A stretch of DNA of 64,000 nucleotides from Alphaproteobacteria bacterium (GCA_017999645.1 JAGNLJ010000005.1:1-64000); one strand, 5' to 3'; counted from the stretch's first letter, positions 25,334 through 35,710 are shown. Notes: a model not told the origin generated them from the sequence alone. Program-made: numbers and translations.

Positions 25334-26947
25334 ATGTCCGACGAAAAAACCCTCAAAGAACAACGCGACCGTTTCGTGGCCTTCAGTTTTGCCGTCGCCG
25401 ATCTTTTCATCGAGGTCGCCGAGAATGGCAAAATCATCCACGTTTCCGGCGCATCCAAGGCCCTCACCGGCATCGACGAAAAAGCGCTGTTAAACCGCAA
25501 CTGGCTCGATCTTTTTTCCACCTACGAACAGGCAAAACTTCTCAAAGCGCGCGACAGCAACGTTCCCGGCCGCCGCATCGGCCCCGTTCTTGTGACCCTG
25601 AACGAACAGATCGGCCAGAAAATCGCTTCCTTCAGCGCCATCCGCATGCCGAAGAACGACCGCTTCTATATTTCCCTCGGCGTCAGCAACGAATTTCTTG
25701 CCCGCATTGCCCCTCTCGTCGGCCTGCCCGGCACTATTGGATTCACCGACCGCGAAGCATACGCCGACGCCGCGCGCGACGCCGTTTTTGACGCCAAGCT
25801 CTGGGGCCAGGAAGTCGAGCTTACTTTCTTCGATTTCGTCAACGCCGATGAAATGAGCCACCGCTTCGGCAAGGAAGGCTGGGGCAAGATCGAGCAGATG
25901 ATCGGCGAAGTCATGGCGCAATATTCCTTCGGCGGTTATTCCGCCGGGCTGGTTGCCGAGGGCCGCTACAGCTTCGTGCACGATAAATCAGTGAACATCG
26001 ACGAGATAAAACAAAAAATCCTCGATATCGCTAAAACCGGAGGCGCCGATATCGATCTGCAGGCCAAAACCGTCACCGGCGACCTTAAAGCCCTCGACAA
26101 AAAAGACATCTCCCGCGCGCTCGACTTCGCCATCAATGAATTCGAAAGCAAAGGCACGCAATTGCAGGTCAACAACCTCGGAGAAGGCTACGCCCAATAC
26201 ATATCCTCGAACGAAATGAAGCTGAAAGAATTCAAAAGCATCATCGAGCGCGTCAGCTTCACGCAATTCTTCCAGCCCGTCATCGACATGAAGACGAAAG
26301 AAGCCACCCATTACGAAATCCTCTCCCGCTTCGAAAGTGGCGACACACAGGAATGGATCCGCTTCGGCGAAGACGCAGGCCTCGCGCCCGATTTCGACCT
26401 CGCCGTCTGCGAACGCGCCATCAATCACATCAAATTCAAGGCCGGCACCACGCGTACGAAATTTTCAATAGACATCTCCGGCCAGTCCATCATTGACGAC
26501 GATTTTTTCGAAAAACTGAAAGAGCAACTCGCCAAACAAAAAAATATCGCCGAGCGTCTCTCGTTGGAAATCACCGAATCCGCCAATATCGAAAACCTCT
26601 CCAAGGCCTCAACCTTTATCAAGGAACTTCAGAAAGACGGGTATAAGATCGGCCTCGATGATTTTCATCCCTCCGCCGCCGCCCAGCAATATCTAGATGC
26701 CATCAAGGCCGACTTCATCAAGATCGACGGCCGCTACATCCGTCGCATCACCGCCTCCGCGCGCGAGGCAGCCCTTGTCCGCAACCTGGTGAAAATGTGC
26801 CAGGATAACGACACCGAAATTATCGCCGAAGGCGTCGAGGAAAAAGCACAGGCCGACCTCCTCATCGAAATGGGCGTCAAATATGCCCAGGGTAATTTCT
26901 ACGCCCCCGCCGGGCCACGCACTGACTATGTGGTCAAATCCGCGTAA
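25334..26947 (+). CDS. PAS-like/EAL-domain protein
   Basis: A 537-residue protein. The N-terminus (about 15-120) resembles a PAS fold (LFIEVAENGKIIHVSGASKAL). A linker precedes an EAL domain (about 295-535). EAL is replaced by EIL (HYEILSRFES), and the usual asparagine of the second metal motif is Asp (FSIDISGQS). ITESAN, GLDDFHP, ADFIKIDG, AEGVEE and AQGNFY are kept, so most metal ligands, the lysine and the Gln remain. It may be a c-di-GMP phosphodiesterase or a c-di-GMP receptor. The ATG at 25334 is favoured over GTG at 25328 by GGGAG spacing. It precedes motA. Confidence 0.82.
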   Translation: MSDEKTLKEQRDRFVAFSFAVADLFIEVAENGKIIHVSGASKALTGIDEKALLNRNWLDLFSTYEQAKLLKARDSNVPGRRIGPVLVTLNEQIGQKIASFSAIRMPKNDRFYISLGVSNEFLARIAPLVGLPGTIGFTDREAYADAARDAVFDAKLWGQEVELTFFDFVNADEMSHRFGKEGWGKIEQMIGEVMAQYSFGGYSAGLVAEGRYSFVHDKSVNIDEIKQKILDIAKTGGADIDLQAKTVTGDLKALDKKDISRALDFAINEFESKGTQLQVNNLGEGYAQYISSNEMKLKEFKSIIERVSFTQFFQPVIDMKTKEATHYEILSRFESGDTQEWIRFGEDAGLAPDFDLAVCERAINHIKFKAGTTRTKFSIDISGQSIIDDDFFEKLKEQLAKQKNIAERLSLEITESANIENLSKASTFIKELQKDGYKIGLDDFHPSAAAQQYLDAIKADFIKIDGRYIRRITASAREAALVRNLVKMCQDNDTEIIAEGVEEKAQADLLIEMGVKYAQGNFYAPAGPRTDYVVKSA

Positions 26948-26970
26948 AATTTGCTAGACTGTATTAATGC

Positions 26971-26988
26971 GGGGAAAACCCCCTTTTT
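26971..26988 (+). terminator. small terminator after the EAL gene
   Basis: GGGG-AAAA-CCCC followed by five T, about 25 bp after the EAL stop codon. The stem is short, so termination may be partial. Confidence 0.45.
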
Positions 26989-27060
26989 CTGCGTTCAAAT
27001 CCCTGAATATCTTGCTGCGTCTGTTAAAGTGGCCTTCGTAAAAAAGGATCTCTGACTGCC

Positions 27061-27951
27061 ATGAAGTTTGTCGGCATTTTAATGGTTTTTGTGTGCACCT
27101 ACGGCGGTCTCTTGATCGCCATGCACTTCAACATGGGCCACTTCATCCACCTGATGATGGGCATCCTCGAAGCCTTGCCCGGCGAATTCGTCATCATCAT
27201 GGGTTGCGCTGTCTGCGCGTTTCTCATCGGCAACTCGATGGACACGGTCAAGCACACGATGAAGTATTTCGGCGCGCTGGCCAAACCCGCCTCCTACACC
27301 AAGGAAGATTACATCGAATTATTCTCCGCGCTGTTCAGCATCTTCAAACTCGCCCGCACCAAGGGCTGGTTAGCCCTCGAGGCCCACATCGAAAAGCCGG
27401 AGGAAAGCGAACTGTTCAAACGCTTCCCCTCCTTCGCTGAAAATCACTACGCTGTCACATTCCTCTGCGATTACCTGCGCCTCATTTCTTTGGGTAAGGA
27501 AAACCCGCACGAAATCGGCGACCTCATGGACATGGAAATCGAAACCATCGCCGAACATGAAGGCCACCCCGGCCACGCCGTCCAGCACATGGCCGATGGT
27601 ATTCCCGCGCTTGGCATCGTAGCCGCGGTTCTCGGCGTTATTAAAACCATGGCTTCCATTTCCGAGCCGCCCGAAGTCCTCGGTCAGATGATCGGCGGCG
27701 CGCTTGTCGGAACGTTCCTCGGCGTCTGGCTCTCTTATGCTTTCGTCTCCCCGATCGCGGGCGCCATGACCGGTCGTGCACAGACCGAGGTGCAGTACTA
27801 CAAAGCCATGAAAGTCTCGATGATCGCGTTCCTGAACGCCAGCGCACCCCAGGTCGCGGTTGAATTCGGCCGGAAATTCCTGACGCACGACATCCAGCCC
27901 GGCTTCCTCGAGCTTGAGACCAAGCTCAATGAACTCCCGCCCCCGAGCTAG
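27061..27951 (+). CDS. motA: flagellar motor stator protein MotA
   Basis: Inner-membrane part of the proton-driven stator. The 296 residues include four membrane segments (near 2-20, 33-51, 180-200 and 215-235). The conserved cytoplasmic loop and the PALGIVAAVLGVIKTM segment with the functional proline near the third segment are visible, and FLGVWLSYAFVSPIAG follows. AAGGA lies 13 bases upstream. motB follows after 11 bp. Confidence 0.95.
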   Translation: MKFVGILMVFVCTYGGLLIAMHFNMGHFIHLMMGILEALPGEFVIIMGCAVCAFLIGNSMDTVKHTMKYFGALAKPASYTKEDYIELFSALFSIFKLARTKGWLALEAHIEKPEESELFKRFPSFAENHYAVTFLCDYLRLISLGKENPHEIGDLMDMEIETIAEHEGHPGHAVQHMADGIPALGIVAAVLGVIKTMASISEPPEVLGQMIGGALVGTFLGVWLSYAFVSPIAGAMTGRAQTEVQYYKAMKVSMIAFLNASAPQVAVEFGRKFLTHDIQPGFLELETKLNELPPPS

Positions 27952-27962
27952 GGAGAGCGCTG

Positions 27963-29000
27963 ATGGCCGAAGCGGCAAAAGACGATAAAACCAAACAACC
28001 CATCATCATCAAGCGCATCAAGAAGGGCGGCGGCCACCACGGCGGTGCCTGGAAAGTCGCCTACGCCGACTTCGTGACCGCCATGATGGCGTTCTTTCTT
28101 CTGCTCTGGCTGCTGAACGTCACGACGGAAGAGCAAAAAAACGCTATCTCAAATTATTTCGACCCCACCCACCCAAAAGTTTCGCAGTCCGACAGCGGCG
28201 CGGGCGGCGTGCTCGGTGGCCTCTCCATGGCGCCGCAAGGTGCGATGGCAACGACTGTCCAGCCCGTCACTGCCGCACCGCCATCCTCCAGCGTAAACAA
28301 ACGCTCGGGTGAAAAACGCGATGACAACACCCTCGCACCCAATGTCTCGCGCAAGGCCATCGAAAAAGCCAAGCAGGAACTCCGCAAACAGGAAGAAGCC
28401 CGCTTCAAGGAAGCCGAAAAGAAAATCAAGGAAGCGATTGAAGCTGACCCGCAACTGAAAGAACTGGCGAAAAACCTGCTGATCGACATGACTCCGGAAG
28501 GCCTGCGCATCCAGATCGTCGATTCCGAGGGCAAGCCGATGTTCGCCTCGGGCTCCGCCGAGATGTTCGACTACACGCAGAAACTGATCGACAATGTCGG
28601 CAAAATTATCGAGGCATTGCCGAATGAAATCTCCATTCGCGGCCACACCGACAGCGTCCCTTACGCCGCCGGAGCGAAATACACGAACTGGGAGCTTTCC
28701 TCCGATCGCGCCAATTCCTCGCGCCGCGTGCTGCTCAACAGCGGCCTGCCCGCCACACGCATCAACAACGTTGTCGGCAAGGCTGACACCGATCACCTCG
28801 TGCCCGATAAGCCCACTGACGCAAAAAACCGCCGCATCAGCATCATCCTGCTGAAGGAAGAACTCACCAATCCTGATTTCGACAAGAAAGCGGCGGAAGA
28901 AGCTAATGAGGCTGGCGATGCGGCTGAAGACGTTCCCGACATGCCCGAAATCCCCATCGGCACCTTCAGGAAAACACCCGGCAAGGTCGAGTTCCCCTAA
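27963..29000 (+). CDS. motB: flagellar motor stator protein MotB
   Basis: Stator subunit that anchors to peptidoglycan. A lysine-rich cytoplasmic start precedes a single membrane segment (FVTAMMAFFLLLWLLNV) with the proton-carrying Asp36 in KVAYADFVTA. A helical linker (135-165) follows and then an OmpA-like domain (about 180-300: RGHTDSVPYAAG, WELSSDRANSSRRVL). GGGAGAG is 5 bases before the ATG. The stretch after the gene is a 20-bp palindrome, then parC on the other strand. Confidence 0.95.
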   Translation: MAEAAKDDKTKQPIIIKRIKKGGGHHGGAWKVAYADFVTAMMAFFLLLWLLNVTTEEQKNAISNYFDPTHPKVSQSDSGAGGVLGGLSMAPQGAMATTVQPVTAAPPSSSVNKRSGEKRDDNTLAPNVSRKAIEKAKQELRKQEEARFKEAEKKIKEAIEADPQLKELAKNLLIDMTPEGLRIQIVDSEGKPMFASGSAEMFDYTQKLIDNVGKIIEALPNEISIRGHTDSVPYAAGAKYTNWELSSDRANSSRRVLLNSGLPATRINNVVGKADTDHLVPDKPTDAKNRRISIILLKEELTNPDFDKKAAEEANEAGDAAEDVPDMPEIPIGTFRKTPGKVEFP

Positions 29001-29010
29001 CCCTCAGTCG

Positions 29011-29034
29011 TCATCCCGGCGAAAGCCGGGATCC
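29011..29034. repeat. GAAA-loop GC palindrome between motB and parC
   Basis: A perfect ATCCCGGC-GAAA-GCCGGGAT hairpin (29013-29032) in the 43-bp gap between convergent motB and parC. This motif is a dispersed intergenic palindrome common in alphaproteobacteria; it may also act as a weak terminator, though no T run follows. Confidence 0.75.
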
Positions 29035-29043
29035 CGTGCGTAT

Positions 29044-31299
29044 TTAATCGAATTTGGAATTACTCGGGAAACCGTTGGGTGGAAGCTTGCCCGCCTGCGC
29101 GCGCTCACCTAACCAGGGCTTCAGGTCCGGTGTTTTGACATCCGTCCCGCGCGATTTATAAGTCAGCCCGGCCTTCCAGTTGAACGTCTTGGCGTCCGAC
29201 AGCGTGCCATCCTTGTATTTCTGCAGCGTCACGCCGCGCCCGCGGCTCATCTCGGGAATTTGGTCTAACTTGAACACAATCATCTTGCGGTTCTTGCCGA
29301 CCACCGCGATATGATCGTCCGCCGGATCGACATAGCGGCACAGTTTCGCCTCGACATTACCATCGACATTCAAAATCTGTTTCCCGTTTTTCGTCTGCGC
29401 CAGCACATCGTTCGAGGGCACGACAAATCCGCGCCCGTCCGTTGCAACCACCAGGATTTTTGCATCCGGCTTGTGAAGCATGACGCCCGTGACATCGGCG
29501 TCATTCCCCATCTCGACCATCAGCTTCACAGGCTCGCCAAGACCGCGTCCCGAAGGGAGTTTATCGCCCGCCAGAGTGTAAAACCGTCCATTCGTGCCGA
29601 ACAGCAAAATCTTGTCGGTCGTCATCGCTTCCATGACATAGCCTTCGGAATCGCCATCCTTGTATTTGAAATCTTTCGGGTTAAGGCCATGCCCCTTCAT
29701 CGCGCGGATCCACCCCTTGTCCGAAACGATAACCGTAATCGGCTCCTTCTCGGTCAAGGCTTCCGTCAAAGCCTCGACCGCCATCGGCGCGGGCGCCTTG
29801 CCCGCCTTCGTGCGGCGCTTACCCAGCGGCGTGTCCGGTCCGAACATCTTCTTGATCTCGCCGACCTGCTTCCTGATCTTCGCCCATTGTTTTTTCTCGG
29901 ACTTCACGAGTTTTTCCAGCTCGTCTTTTTCTTCGCTCAAGGCCTTGTGCTCGCCCTTGATTTCCATCTCCTCGAGCTTGCGCAAACTCCGCAGACGCAT
30001 ATTTAGGATCGCCTCCGCCTGCACATCCGTCAGCTTGAACGCCTTCATCAATTTGGGCTTCGGCTCGTCCTCGGTGCGGATGATCTTGATGACTTTATCA
30101 AGATCCAGATACGCCTTGAGATACCCTTCAAGAACTTCCAGCCTGTGAATTATTTTCTCCAGCCTGAAATGCGAGCGCCGCACCAGGACATCCTGCTGGT
30201 GATCCAGCCACGCCTGCAGCACTTCCTTCAAATTCATCACGCGCGGGACCAGACCCTTATCCAGCACGTTCATGTTCAATCCAAACCGCGTCTCAAGGTC
30301 CGTGTTGCGGAACAGCGCTTCCATCAGCAGTTCCGCCTCGACATTCTGCGACTTCGGCACCAGGACAAGGCGGATATCCTCCGCGCTCTCGTCCCGCACA
30401 TCGTCCAGCATCGGAATTTTCTTGTTATTGATCAGATCGGCAATCTTCTCGACCAGTTTCGACTTCTGCACTTGGTATGGAATCTCGGTAACAACAATCT
30501 GATACGTCCCGCGCTTCAGTTCCTCGACTTTCCACTTCGCACGGCAACGGAAACTGCCTCGGCCCGTTTCATACGCCGTGATGATATCCTTGCGGTCTTC
30601 GACCAAAATTCCACCCGTCGGGAAATCCGGCCCCGTAACGATCTTCACGAGGTCCTTAACCGTGACCTCTTTCTCCGCGTCGATCATCATCTCCATGGCT
30701 TCGCAAAGCTCCGCCACGTTATGCGGCGGGATGTTCGTCGCCATACCGACCGCGATTCCGCTCGATCCGTTCGCCAGCAAATTCGGGAACCCGCCCGGCA
30801 GCACGATCGGCTCCAGTTCCGAACCGTCATAAGTCGGCCTGAAATCCACTGCGTTTTCTTCTATTCCATCGAGCAACAGCAGCGACACATCCGTCAACCG
30901 CGCCTCGGTGTACCGCATCGCCGCCGCGTTATCGCCGTCGATATTCCCGAAATTCCCCTGCCCGTCGACCTGAGGATATCTCTGCGCGAATTCCTGCGCC
31001 ATGCGCACCATCGCGTCATAAACCGACGCATCGCCGTGCGGGTGAAATTTACCGATCACATCGCCCACCACCCGCGCCGATTTTTTCGGCATCGTCGTCG
31101 GGCTGAGCTTCAGCTGATACATCGCGTACATCAGGCGGCGGTGCACGGGCTTCAAACCGTCGCGCACATCGGGGAGCGAGCGGCTCATAATGGTGCTCAG
31201 CGCATAGGACAGATATTTCTCGGAAAGAATGTCACCGAACGACTGATCGATGATTTCCTGGGCGGGTTTATCGGCTACTGGCGTACTCTTTTTGCTCAT
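29044..31299 (-). CDS. parC: DNA topoisomerase IV subunit A
   Basis: Decatenates daughter chromosomes with ParE. The start at [11 protein letters not shown] gives 751 residues, the ParC length in this class; AAGAGAG precedes it. Active-site Tyr130 lies in [11 protein letters not shown], and the quinolone-resistance region [17 protein letters not shown] is intact. The C-terminal part has beta-pinwheel-like repeats but no clear GyrA box, so ParC is favoured over GyrA. The start overlaps the recO 3' end by 32 bp. Confidence 0.93.
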   Translation of the reverse strand: MSKKSTPVADKPAQEIIDQSFGDILSEKYLSYALSTIMSRSLPDVRDGLKPVHRRLMYAMYQLKLSPTTMPKKSARVVGDVIGKFHPHGDASVYDAMVRMAQEFAQRYPQVDGQGNFGNIDGDNAAAMRYTEARLTDVSLLLLDGIEENAVDFRPTYDGSELEPIVLPGGFPNLLANGSSGIAVGMATNIPPHNVAELCEAMEMMIDAEKEVTVKDLVKIVTGPDFPTGGILVEDRKDIITAYETGRGSFRCRAKWKVEELKRGTYQIVVTEIPYQVQKSKLVEKIADLINNKKIPMLDDVRDESAEDIRLVLVPKSQNVEAELLMEALFRNTDLETRFGLNMNVLDKGLVPRVMNLKEVLQAWLDHQQDVLVRRSHFRLEKIIHRLEVLEGYLKAYLDLDKVIKIIRTEDEPKPKLMKAFKLTDVQAEAILNMRLRSLRKLEEMEIKGEHKALSEEKDELEKLVKSEKKQWAKIRKQVGEIKKMFGPDTPLGKRRTKAGKAPAPMAVEALTEALTEKEPITVIVSDKGWIRAMKGHGLNPKDFKYKDGDSEGYVMEAMTTDKILLFGTNGRFYTLAGDKLPSGRGLGEPVKLMVEMGNDADVTGVMLHKPDAKILVVATDGRGFVVPSNDVLAQTKNGKQILNVDGNVEAKLCRYVDPADDHIAVVGKNRKMIVFKLDQIPEMSRGRGVTLQKYKDGTLSDAKTFNWKAGLTYKSRGTDVKTPDLKPWLGERAQAGKLPPNGFPSNSKFD

Positions 31300-32035
31300 C
31301 GCGACTCTCTTGACCCACTCTTTTGGCAAACCGGGCCTCAAAACGCAAGCGCGGCTCGGGAATTCCCTTCAAATGCACAAACACCCAGTGCTCGAGGAAA
31401 TACGAGATCAAGCGTAAACCCTGCCAGACTTCCGCGTCGTCCCCGCTACCCCCGGCGGGCGATAAAAACCCCGGCAGACCCAGCAGCCGCTCTTTATAAA
31501 TCCGACCCGCCGCCTCGCTCACCGCCCGGCCCGTCTTCGGCGAAACATAAATCAGGTCCATCGGGTCGCCGCCCCCTGCGCATTTCGACAAATCCAGCGA
31601 AAACCCGAGCTCGCGCAGGAACGCGATCTCCCACATCACATAAGCCGGGGCCCAGACTTCACCCCTCAAAGCCTCGAACAAACTCTGCAATCCGTAAAAC
31701 AACCCTGGATGCCCCTCGCGTTCGGGGAGCGCCGCATCACAGAGGGCACAGGCCGACTGCAAAGCGCTCAAAGGCAAAGGTTCTGAGATGAAATGCGCCG
31801 TCGGGTTCTTCGATAATTCCAGCGTGAATGATCCTAATTGATCCGCCACCCGGCTCTGCCAGTCCACATCCACCAGGTTACCCGGCTCCAGCGTGCCGCG
31901 TCCCTTGGTCGAATGCACGCCCCGCACATAACCGGCATGCCGCCCGTGATGCTCGGTCAGCAAGGAAACGACCGCCCCGTTTTCCCCGTGCGGCCTTACC
32001 GAAAGCACTATCCCTTGATCCTGCCAGCGTTCCAT
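31268..32035 (-). CDS. recO: DNA repair protein RecO
   Basis: Loads RecA on SSB-coated DNA in the RecFOR pathway. [39 protein letters not shown] is the N-terminal OB-fold start, so I place the start there (255 residues) rather than 63 codons upstream. The helical C-terminal domain has [22 protein letters not shown] with a lone Cys, and [11 protein letters not shown]. The 3' end overlaps parC; divergent from the aspartate dehydrogenase gene with 40 bp between. Confidence 0.93.
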   Translation of the reverse strand: MERWQDQGIVLSVRPHGENGAVVSLLTEHHGRHAGYVRGVHSTKGRGTLEPGNLVDVDWQSRVADQLGSFTLELSKNPTAHFISEPLPLSALQSACALCDAALPEREGHPGLFYGLQSLFEALRGEVWAPAYVMWEIAFLRELGFSLDLSKCAGGGDPMDLIYVSPKTGRAVSEAAGRIYKERLLGLPGFLSPAGGSGDDAEVWQGLRLISYFLEHWVFVHLKGIPEPRLRFEARFAKRVGQESRDEQKEYASSR

Positions 32036-32075
32036 TGCTATACGATATGGCGATTCACATAAGGATAGCCAGCCC

Positions 32076-32879
32076 ATGGCAGGAACCAGCCTCACTAAAA
32101 AAGTCGGCATAGCAGGCCTTGGAGCGATTGGCTCAGCCGTCGCGCGCGCGCTGACGTCCGGCAACGGCATCGAGGCCATGACCCTGCACGCCGTCAGCGA
32201 GACCGTACCCAAACCCGAATTCAATGTCCCGAATCTTTCTTTCTCGGAACTTGCGGATCAGTGCGACCTCATCATCGAATGCCTGCCGCCCCATGTCGTG
32301 CCGCTGCTGACCAAAGAGGCATTATCGAAAAACCGGGAGATGGTCCTCATCAGCTCTTCTGCGCTCCTGCTCCACCCTGAAATCATGGATCACCTGCGGA
32401 CCTCAACGGGCCGCATCATCGTGCCAAGTGGTGCCCTGGCTGGAATAGATGCGGTTCGCGCATTGTCGCAGGTCGGCATCAAAAGCGCCCGTATTGCGAC
32501 GACCAAAAAACCCGCTGGCTTCACTGGCGCGCCCTTCATCGTCAAAAACAATATCGATTTATCGAAAATAAAATCGCGCCAGAAATTATTCTCCGGCAAC
32601 GCGTTCGAAGCGGCTCACGGCTTCCCGGCCAACGTCAATGTCGCTGTCACATTGAGTCTCGCGGGCATCGGCCCTGAAAAAACCGAAGTCGAAATCTGGG
32701 CCGACCCCGAGGCGCGCGGCAACACCCATGAAATTCATGTGACCAGCGCCTACAGCACCGTCAACGCCCGCATCGAAAACCAGCCGGATCCAGCAAATCC
32801 GCGCTCTTCCGTGCTCGCCGCCCAAAGTATTGTCGCGTTACTGCGCGGCATGACTGAACCCTTGGTGGTGCGCGGATGA
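32076..32879 (+). CDS. nadX: L-aspartate dehydrogenase
   Basis: A 267-residue member of the aspartate dehydrogenase family (DUF108). It would oxidise aspartate to iminoaspartate for NAD synthesis or amino-acid use. The N-terminal Rossmann motif is VGIAGLGAIGSAVARAL. The catalytic domain has VPSGALAGIDAVRAL, FPANVNVAVTLSLAG, ADPEARGNTHEIHV with the active His. AAGGA lies 10 bases before the ATG. No other nad gene is adjacent, so its pathway role is inferred. Confidence 0.88.
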   Translation: MAGTSLTKKVGIAGLGAIGSAVARALTSGNGIEAMTLHAVSETVPKPEFNVPNLSFSELADQCDLIIECLPPHVVPLLTKEALSKNREMVLISSSALLLHPEIMDHLRTSTGRIIVPSGALAGIDAVRALSQVGIKSARIATTKKPAGFTGAPFIVKNNIDLSKIKSRQKLFSGNAFEAAHGFPANVNVAVTLSLAGIGPEKTEVEIWADPEARGNTHEIHVTSAYSTVNARIENQPDPANPRSSVLAAQSIVALLRGMTEPLVVRG

Positions 32880-33017
32880 TGGGTTCACACGATCACAAAT
32901 CTGACGCCTTCTCTCTTTTAAAAGCCGTTACAAGCACGCCCCTTGTTTTTCTGTTTGTAAAAACAGATATAGAATTTAGTTATGCAAAATAATTATATTT
33001 AGAGAAATGACACATAT

Positions 33018-33644
33018 ATGATCCCTCTTCGCCGCTTTTATATGATCCGTCACGGCGAGACCGAAGCCAACGCCGCGCAGATAATGGCGGGTTCACTTGA
33101 CTCGCCGCTGACTCCGGCAGGCCGCGACCAGGCCCGGGCCGTGCACCGGGTCATCGAGAATTTGCACGATAAACCCACACTTATAGTACACAGCCAGCTC
33201 TCCCGCGCCCGTGACACCGCCACGATTATAAATGAAGTGCTGAAAGTCCCGATGATCGAGGACGCCGACTTCGCCGAGATTCACGCTGGTGATCTTGAAG
33301 GCGCGCCGTGGACGGATTGCCATCATTTCGACGATTACCGCGATATGCCAAATGGTGAAAAGTTCGACGATTTCTTCGCGCGGGTGCGCCGGGCCAAGAA
33401 CCGCATTCTCGGGTCAGAGCCCGGCCCGGTTCTGATCGTGAGTCACGGCGGCGTCTTCCGTGCCTTCACCAAACTTTATGGAATGAGCATCCCCGGAGTC
33501 CGGAATTGCCACCTCCACGAATTTATCCCCAGCCCGGGACAAAGTTCGGAAGTGACTCCGACCTTCCCCTGGGATGTGTGGCATTATGACTATGAAAGCG
33601 CCCTCCACCGCCGCCGCGCAGAAGATTTCATAATCAAGAATTAA
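33018..33644 (+). CDS. histidine phosphatase family protein
   Basis: A 208-residue member of the phosphoglycerate-mutase-like phosphatase family. The catalytic His is in the RHG motif FYMIRHGETEANAA (Arg11-His12-Gly13), with the second His in LIVSHGGVFRAF. SQLSRARDTATIINE is also typical. The substrate cannot be told from sequence. Its last 11 bases overlap the 3' end of the convergent folP. Confidence 0.9.
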   Translation: MIPLRRFYMIRHGETEANAAQIMAGSLDSPLTPAGRDQARAVHRVIENLHDKPTLIVHSQLSRARDTATIINEVLKVPMIEDADFAEIHAGDLEGAPWTDCHHFDDYRDMPNGEKFDDFFARVRRAKNRILGSEPGPVLIVSHGGVFRAFTKLYGMSIPGVRNCHLHEFIPSPGQSSEVTPTFPWDVWHYDYESALHRRRAEDFIIKN

Positions 33645-34473
33645 TCGCCTGCCAGGTTTTGAAAGCCGCCACCGTTTCCTTTACATCATGGACTCTGTAA
33701 ATCTGCACGCCTTGGGATAACCCCCAGAGTGCAGCAGCAATTGAACCGGAAACGCGCTCCTCCGGTTTTGCCTCGCCGGAGATTTTCTCTAGGAAGCTTT
33801 TCCGCGACGCCCCCAGCATGATCGGCACACCTAAATCATGAAATCGTTTTATATTTCTGAGTATTGCAAGATTATGCTCAAGCGTCTTACCAAAACCGAG
33901 CCCGGGATCACAAACAAGCATTTTAGTTTCGATACGCCGCGTCTCGCATATTTTTACACGCTGCTGTAAATATTGAAAAATATCTTCAACCACATTGTTA
34001 TAACTTGGATTCTTCTGCATCGTTTGCGGCGTGCCCTGCATATGCATTAAAAACACCGCCACTTTCGCCTCCGCCGCCACGTCGATGCTGTGGATATCAT
34101 GGGATAACGCGCTTATGTCGTTGATTGCATTGGCTCCTGCGGCCAAAGCCGCCTCCATTGTCTTTGCATTCCGCGTGTCTATGGAAATACAAGGCACCGT
34201 TCCCTTCAATCCCTTAATCACCGGCACCACGCGGCGTATTTCCTCCGCTACATCAATCACTTCCGCATTCGGTCGTGTCGACTCCCCGCCGACATCGAGA
34301 ATGTGCGCCCCTTCCCGGCCTAGTCGCAGCCCATGCTCTATCGCCTTGTCCGGGTTAAAAAACTTCCCGCCATCGGAAAAGCTGTCCGGTGTCACGTTTA
34401 TTATTCCCATAACGTGCGGACCACCCCCAAAAACATGGGTGTCACGGAGTTTCAGCTGAACCGCCTGGGTCAT
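33634..34473 (-). CDS. folP: dihydropteroate synthase
   Basis: Joins p-aminobenzoate to the pterin diphosphate in folate synthesis, the target of sulfonamides. MGIINVTPDSFSDGGKF and LDVGGESTRPNAEV are the two family signatures, with VCDPGLGFGKTLEHNL and PIMLGASRKSFL further on. Length 279 is normal. The start overlaps the folK stop by 4 bp. Confidence 0.96.
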   Translation of the reverse strand: MTQAVQLKLRDTHVFGGGPHVMGIINVTPDSFSDGGKFFNPDKAIEHGLRLGREGAHILDVGGESTRPNAEVIDVAEEIRRVVPVIKGLKGTVPCISIDTRNAKTMEAALAAGANAINDISALSHDIHSIDVAAEAKVAVFLMHMQGTPQTMQKNPSYNNVVEDIFQYLQQRVKICETRRIETKMLVCDPGLGFGKTLEHNLAILRNIKRFHDLGVPIMLGASRKSFLEKISGEAKPEERVSGSIAAALWGLSQGVQIYRVHDVKETVAAFKTWQAINS

Positions 34474-34970
34474 GCCTGCGCCCCTGTTTCACGTGAAACT
34501 TTTTCTGGCAAACTGTGGAAAAGTTCTGTGGCTGTTAGCTTGAGCAGCGGATGAATCCATTCCGGCGCGATCTCGCACAGAGGTCCAAGCACGAAATCCC
34601 GCTGGTGCATCCTTGGATGCGGGACCAAAACCCCTTCCCCCCTCATCACCACCCCGTCATAGGCTAGCAAATCGAGGTCCAGGACGCGTGCGGCATTCCT
34701 CTCGGCATCTTCCCGGCCGAATTCCCGCTCGATATCTTTCAAAACGTCGTGCAGCGCCTGCGGCCCCTGCCCGGTGGAGACAGAAATAACCGCATTCCGG
34801 TAATCCGGCTGGTCGGAAACCGGCACAGGACTGCTCACAATCGTGGCGGAAGACTTGAGAACGGCAATCCCGCGCCTTGCCAGTTCAGCCTTGGCGGCCT
34901 CCAGCGTCTGCTCAGGATTTCCATAGCTTGATGGTAAATTGGCCCCTAGGGCAATCAGGATCAACGGCAA
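34470..34970 (-). CDS. folK: 2-amino-4-hydroxy-6-hydroxymethyldihydropteridine diphosphokinase
   Basis: Transfers pyrophosphate to the pterin alcohol in the step before FolP. ALGANLPSSYGNPEQTL at the start, ARVLDLDLLAYD (metal-binding aspartates) and HPRMHQRDFVLGPLCEIAP are the signatures. 166 residues, normal. Co-transcribed with folP. Confidence 0.95.
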   Translation of the reverse strand: MPLILIALGANLPSSYGNPEQTLEAAKAELARRGIAVLKSSATIVSSPVPVSDQPDYRNAVISVSTGQGPQALHDVLKDIEREFGREDAERNAARVLDLDLLAYDGVVMRGEGVLVPHPRMHQRDFVLGPLCEIAPEWIHPLLKLTATELFHSLPEKVSRETGAQA

Positions 34971-34997
34971 CTCTCCTTAGGAAAGGGCCGTTATAGC

Positions 34998-35606
34998 CTA
35001 CCAGGTGCGGACATCGCCAGTATCTACGTGCACAAAGTCGCTGCGCGGGTAATAACCGACGCCACCAGCCTTCAGACTGCAGGCAATCGCGCGGATGCGC
35101 TTGCTGCTGTAATCATCCGCCCGGATATCGATAGCCTGGCCGTACATATGTAAAGAATTCTTGGCCACGCCCGTCTTTTCCGAACCATGACGAAGCATGG
35201 CATTGGTTTTCGGACTGCGGTAACCGGAAAGAACTTCCATCGGCTTCCCCGTCCCCATTTTATTCTGGATAATGCTGACGAGGTCGAGGACATGCGGGTC
35301 CATCGGGAAAACTTCATGCGTACGGAAGTCGCGCAGGACATAATTCATCCGCTTGAAGGCATCCGGCAGGTATTTGTCACCCACCCGGTAAACGCCCGAA
35401 TAGCTCTCGCCCGTATGCGCATGCTTGAAAGCGACGCGCCACTGCGATTGGCCCGCTGCATAGGCCGATTTCGCGGAAATAACGGGAAGCGATGCGGCAA
35501 GGAACCCTAAAAGCCCCATTTTCAGAACGTCGCGGCGCTCGATATGGGTAGAATTTTCACCAAAAAAATTGCGAGATTTCAACTTTGACTCAAGGCTGTC
35601 AAACAT
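34998..35606 (-). CDS. DUF882/MepK-type murein endopeptidase
   Basis: A 202-residue protein with a Tat-type signal (HIERRDVLKMGLLGFLAASLP). The catalytic domain is of the peptidase M15A/DUF882 kind: SGYRSPKTNAMLRH, NSLHMYGQAIDIR with zinc His and Asp, and DFVHVDTGDVRTW with the second zinc His. E. coli MepK (YcbK) of this family cleaves 3-3 crosslinks made by L,D-transpeptidases. The ATG at 35606 has AAAGGA 7 bases upstream, which rules out the earlier TTG. An L,D-transpeptidase gene lies just upstream on the same strand, as in E. coli. Confidence 0.88.
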   Translation of the reverse strand: MFDSLESKLKSRNFFGENSTHIERRDVLKMGLLGFLAASLPVISAKSAYAAGQSQWRVAFKHAHTGESYSGVYRVGDKYLPDAFKRMNYVLRDFRTHEVFPMDPHVLDLVSIIQNKMGTGKPMEVLSGYRSPKTNAMLRHGSEKTGVAKNSLHMYGQAIDIRADDYSSKRIRAIACSLKAGGVGYYPRSDFVHVDTGDVRTW

Positions 35607-35710
35607 GGAAATTCCTTTATTCAATTAATCATTTTTTATGTTGATTGTTTATTCGATTGAGAAGAAGACCCGGAACTTATTTGGATTCCGGCGGGGTGTA
35701 AAGAGGGATC

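Noticed and set aside
30145-31791. 548-codon open frame on the plus strand
   Set aside because: Antisense to parC and recO, low-complexity basic product.
31268-32224. RecO with a 63-residue N-terminal extension
   Set aside because: The extension is antisense to the aspartate dehydrogenase gene; homology starts at MERWQDQG.
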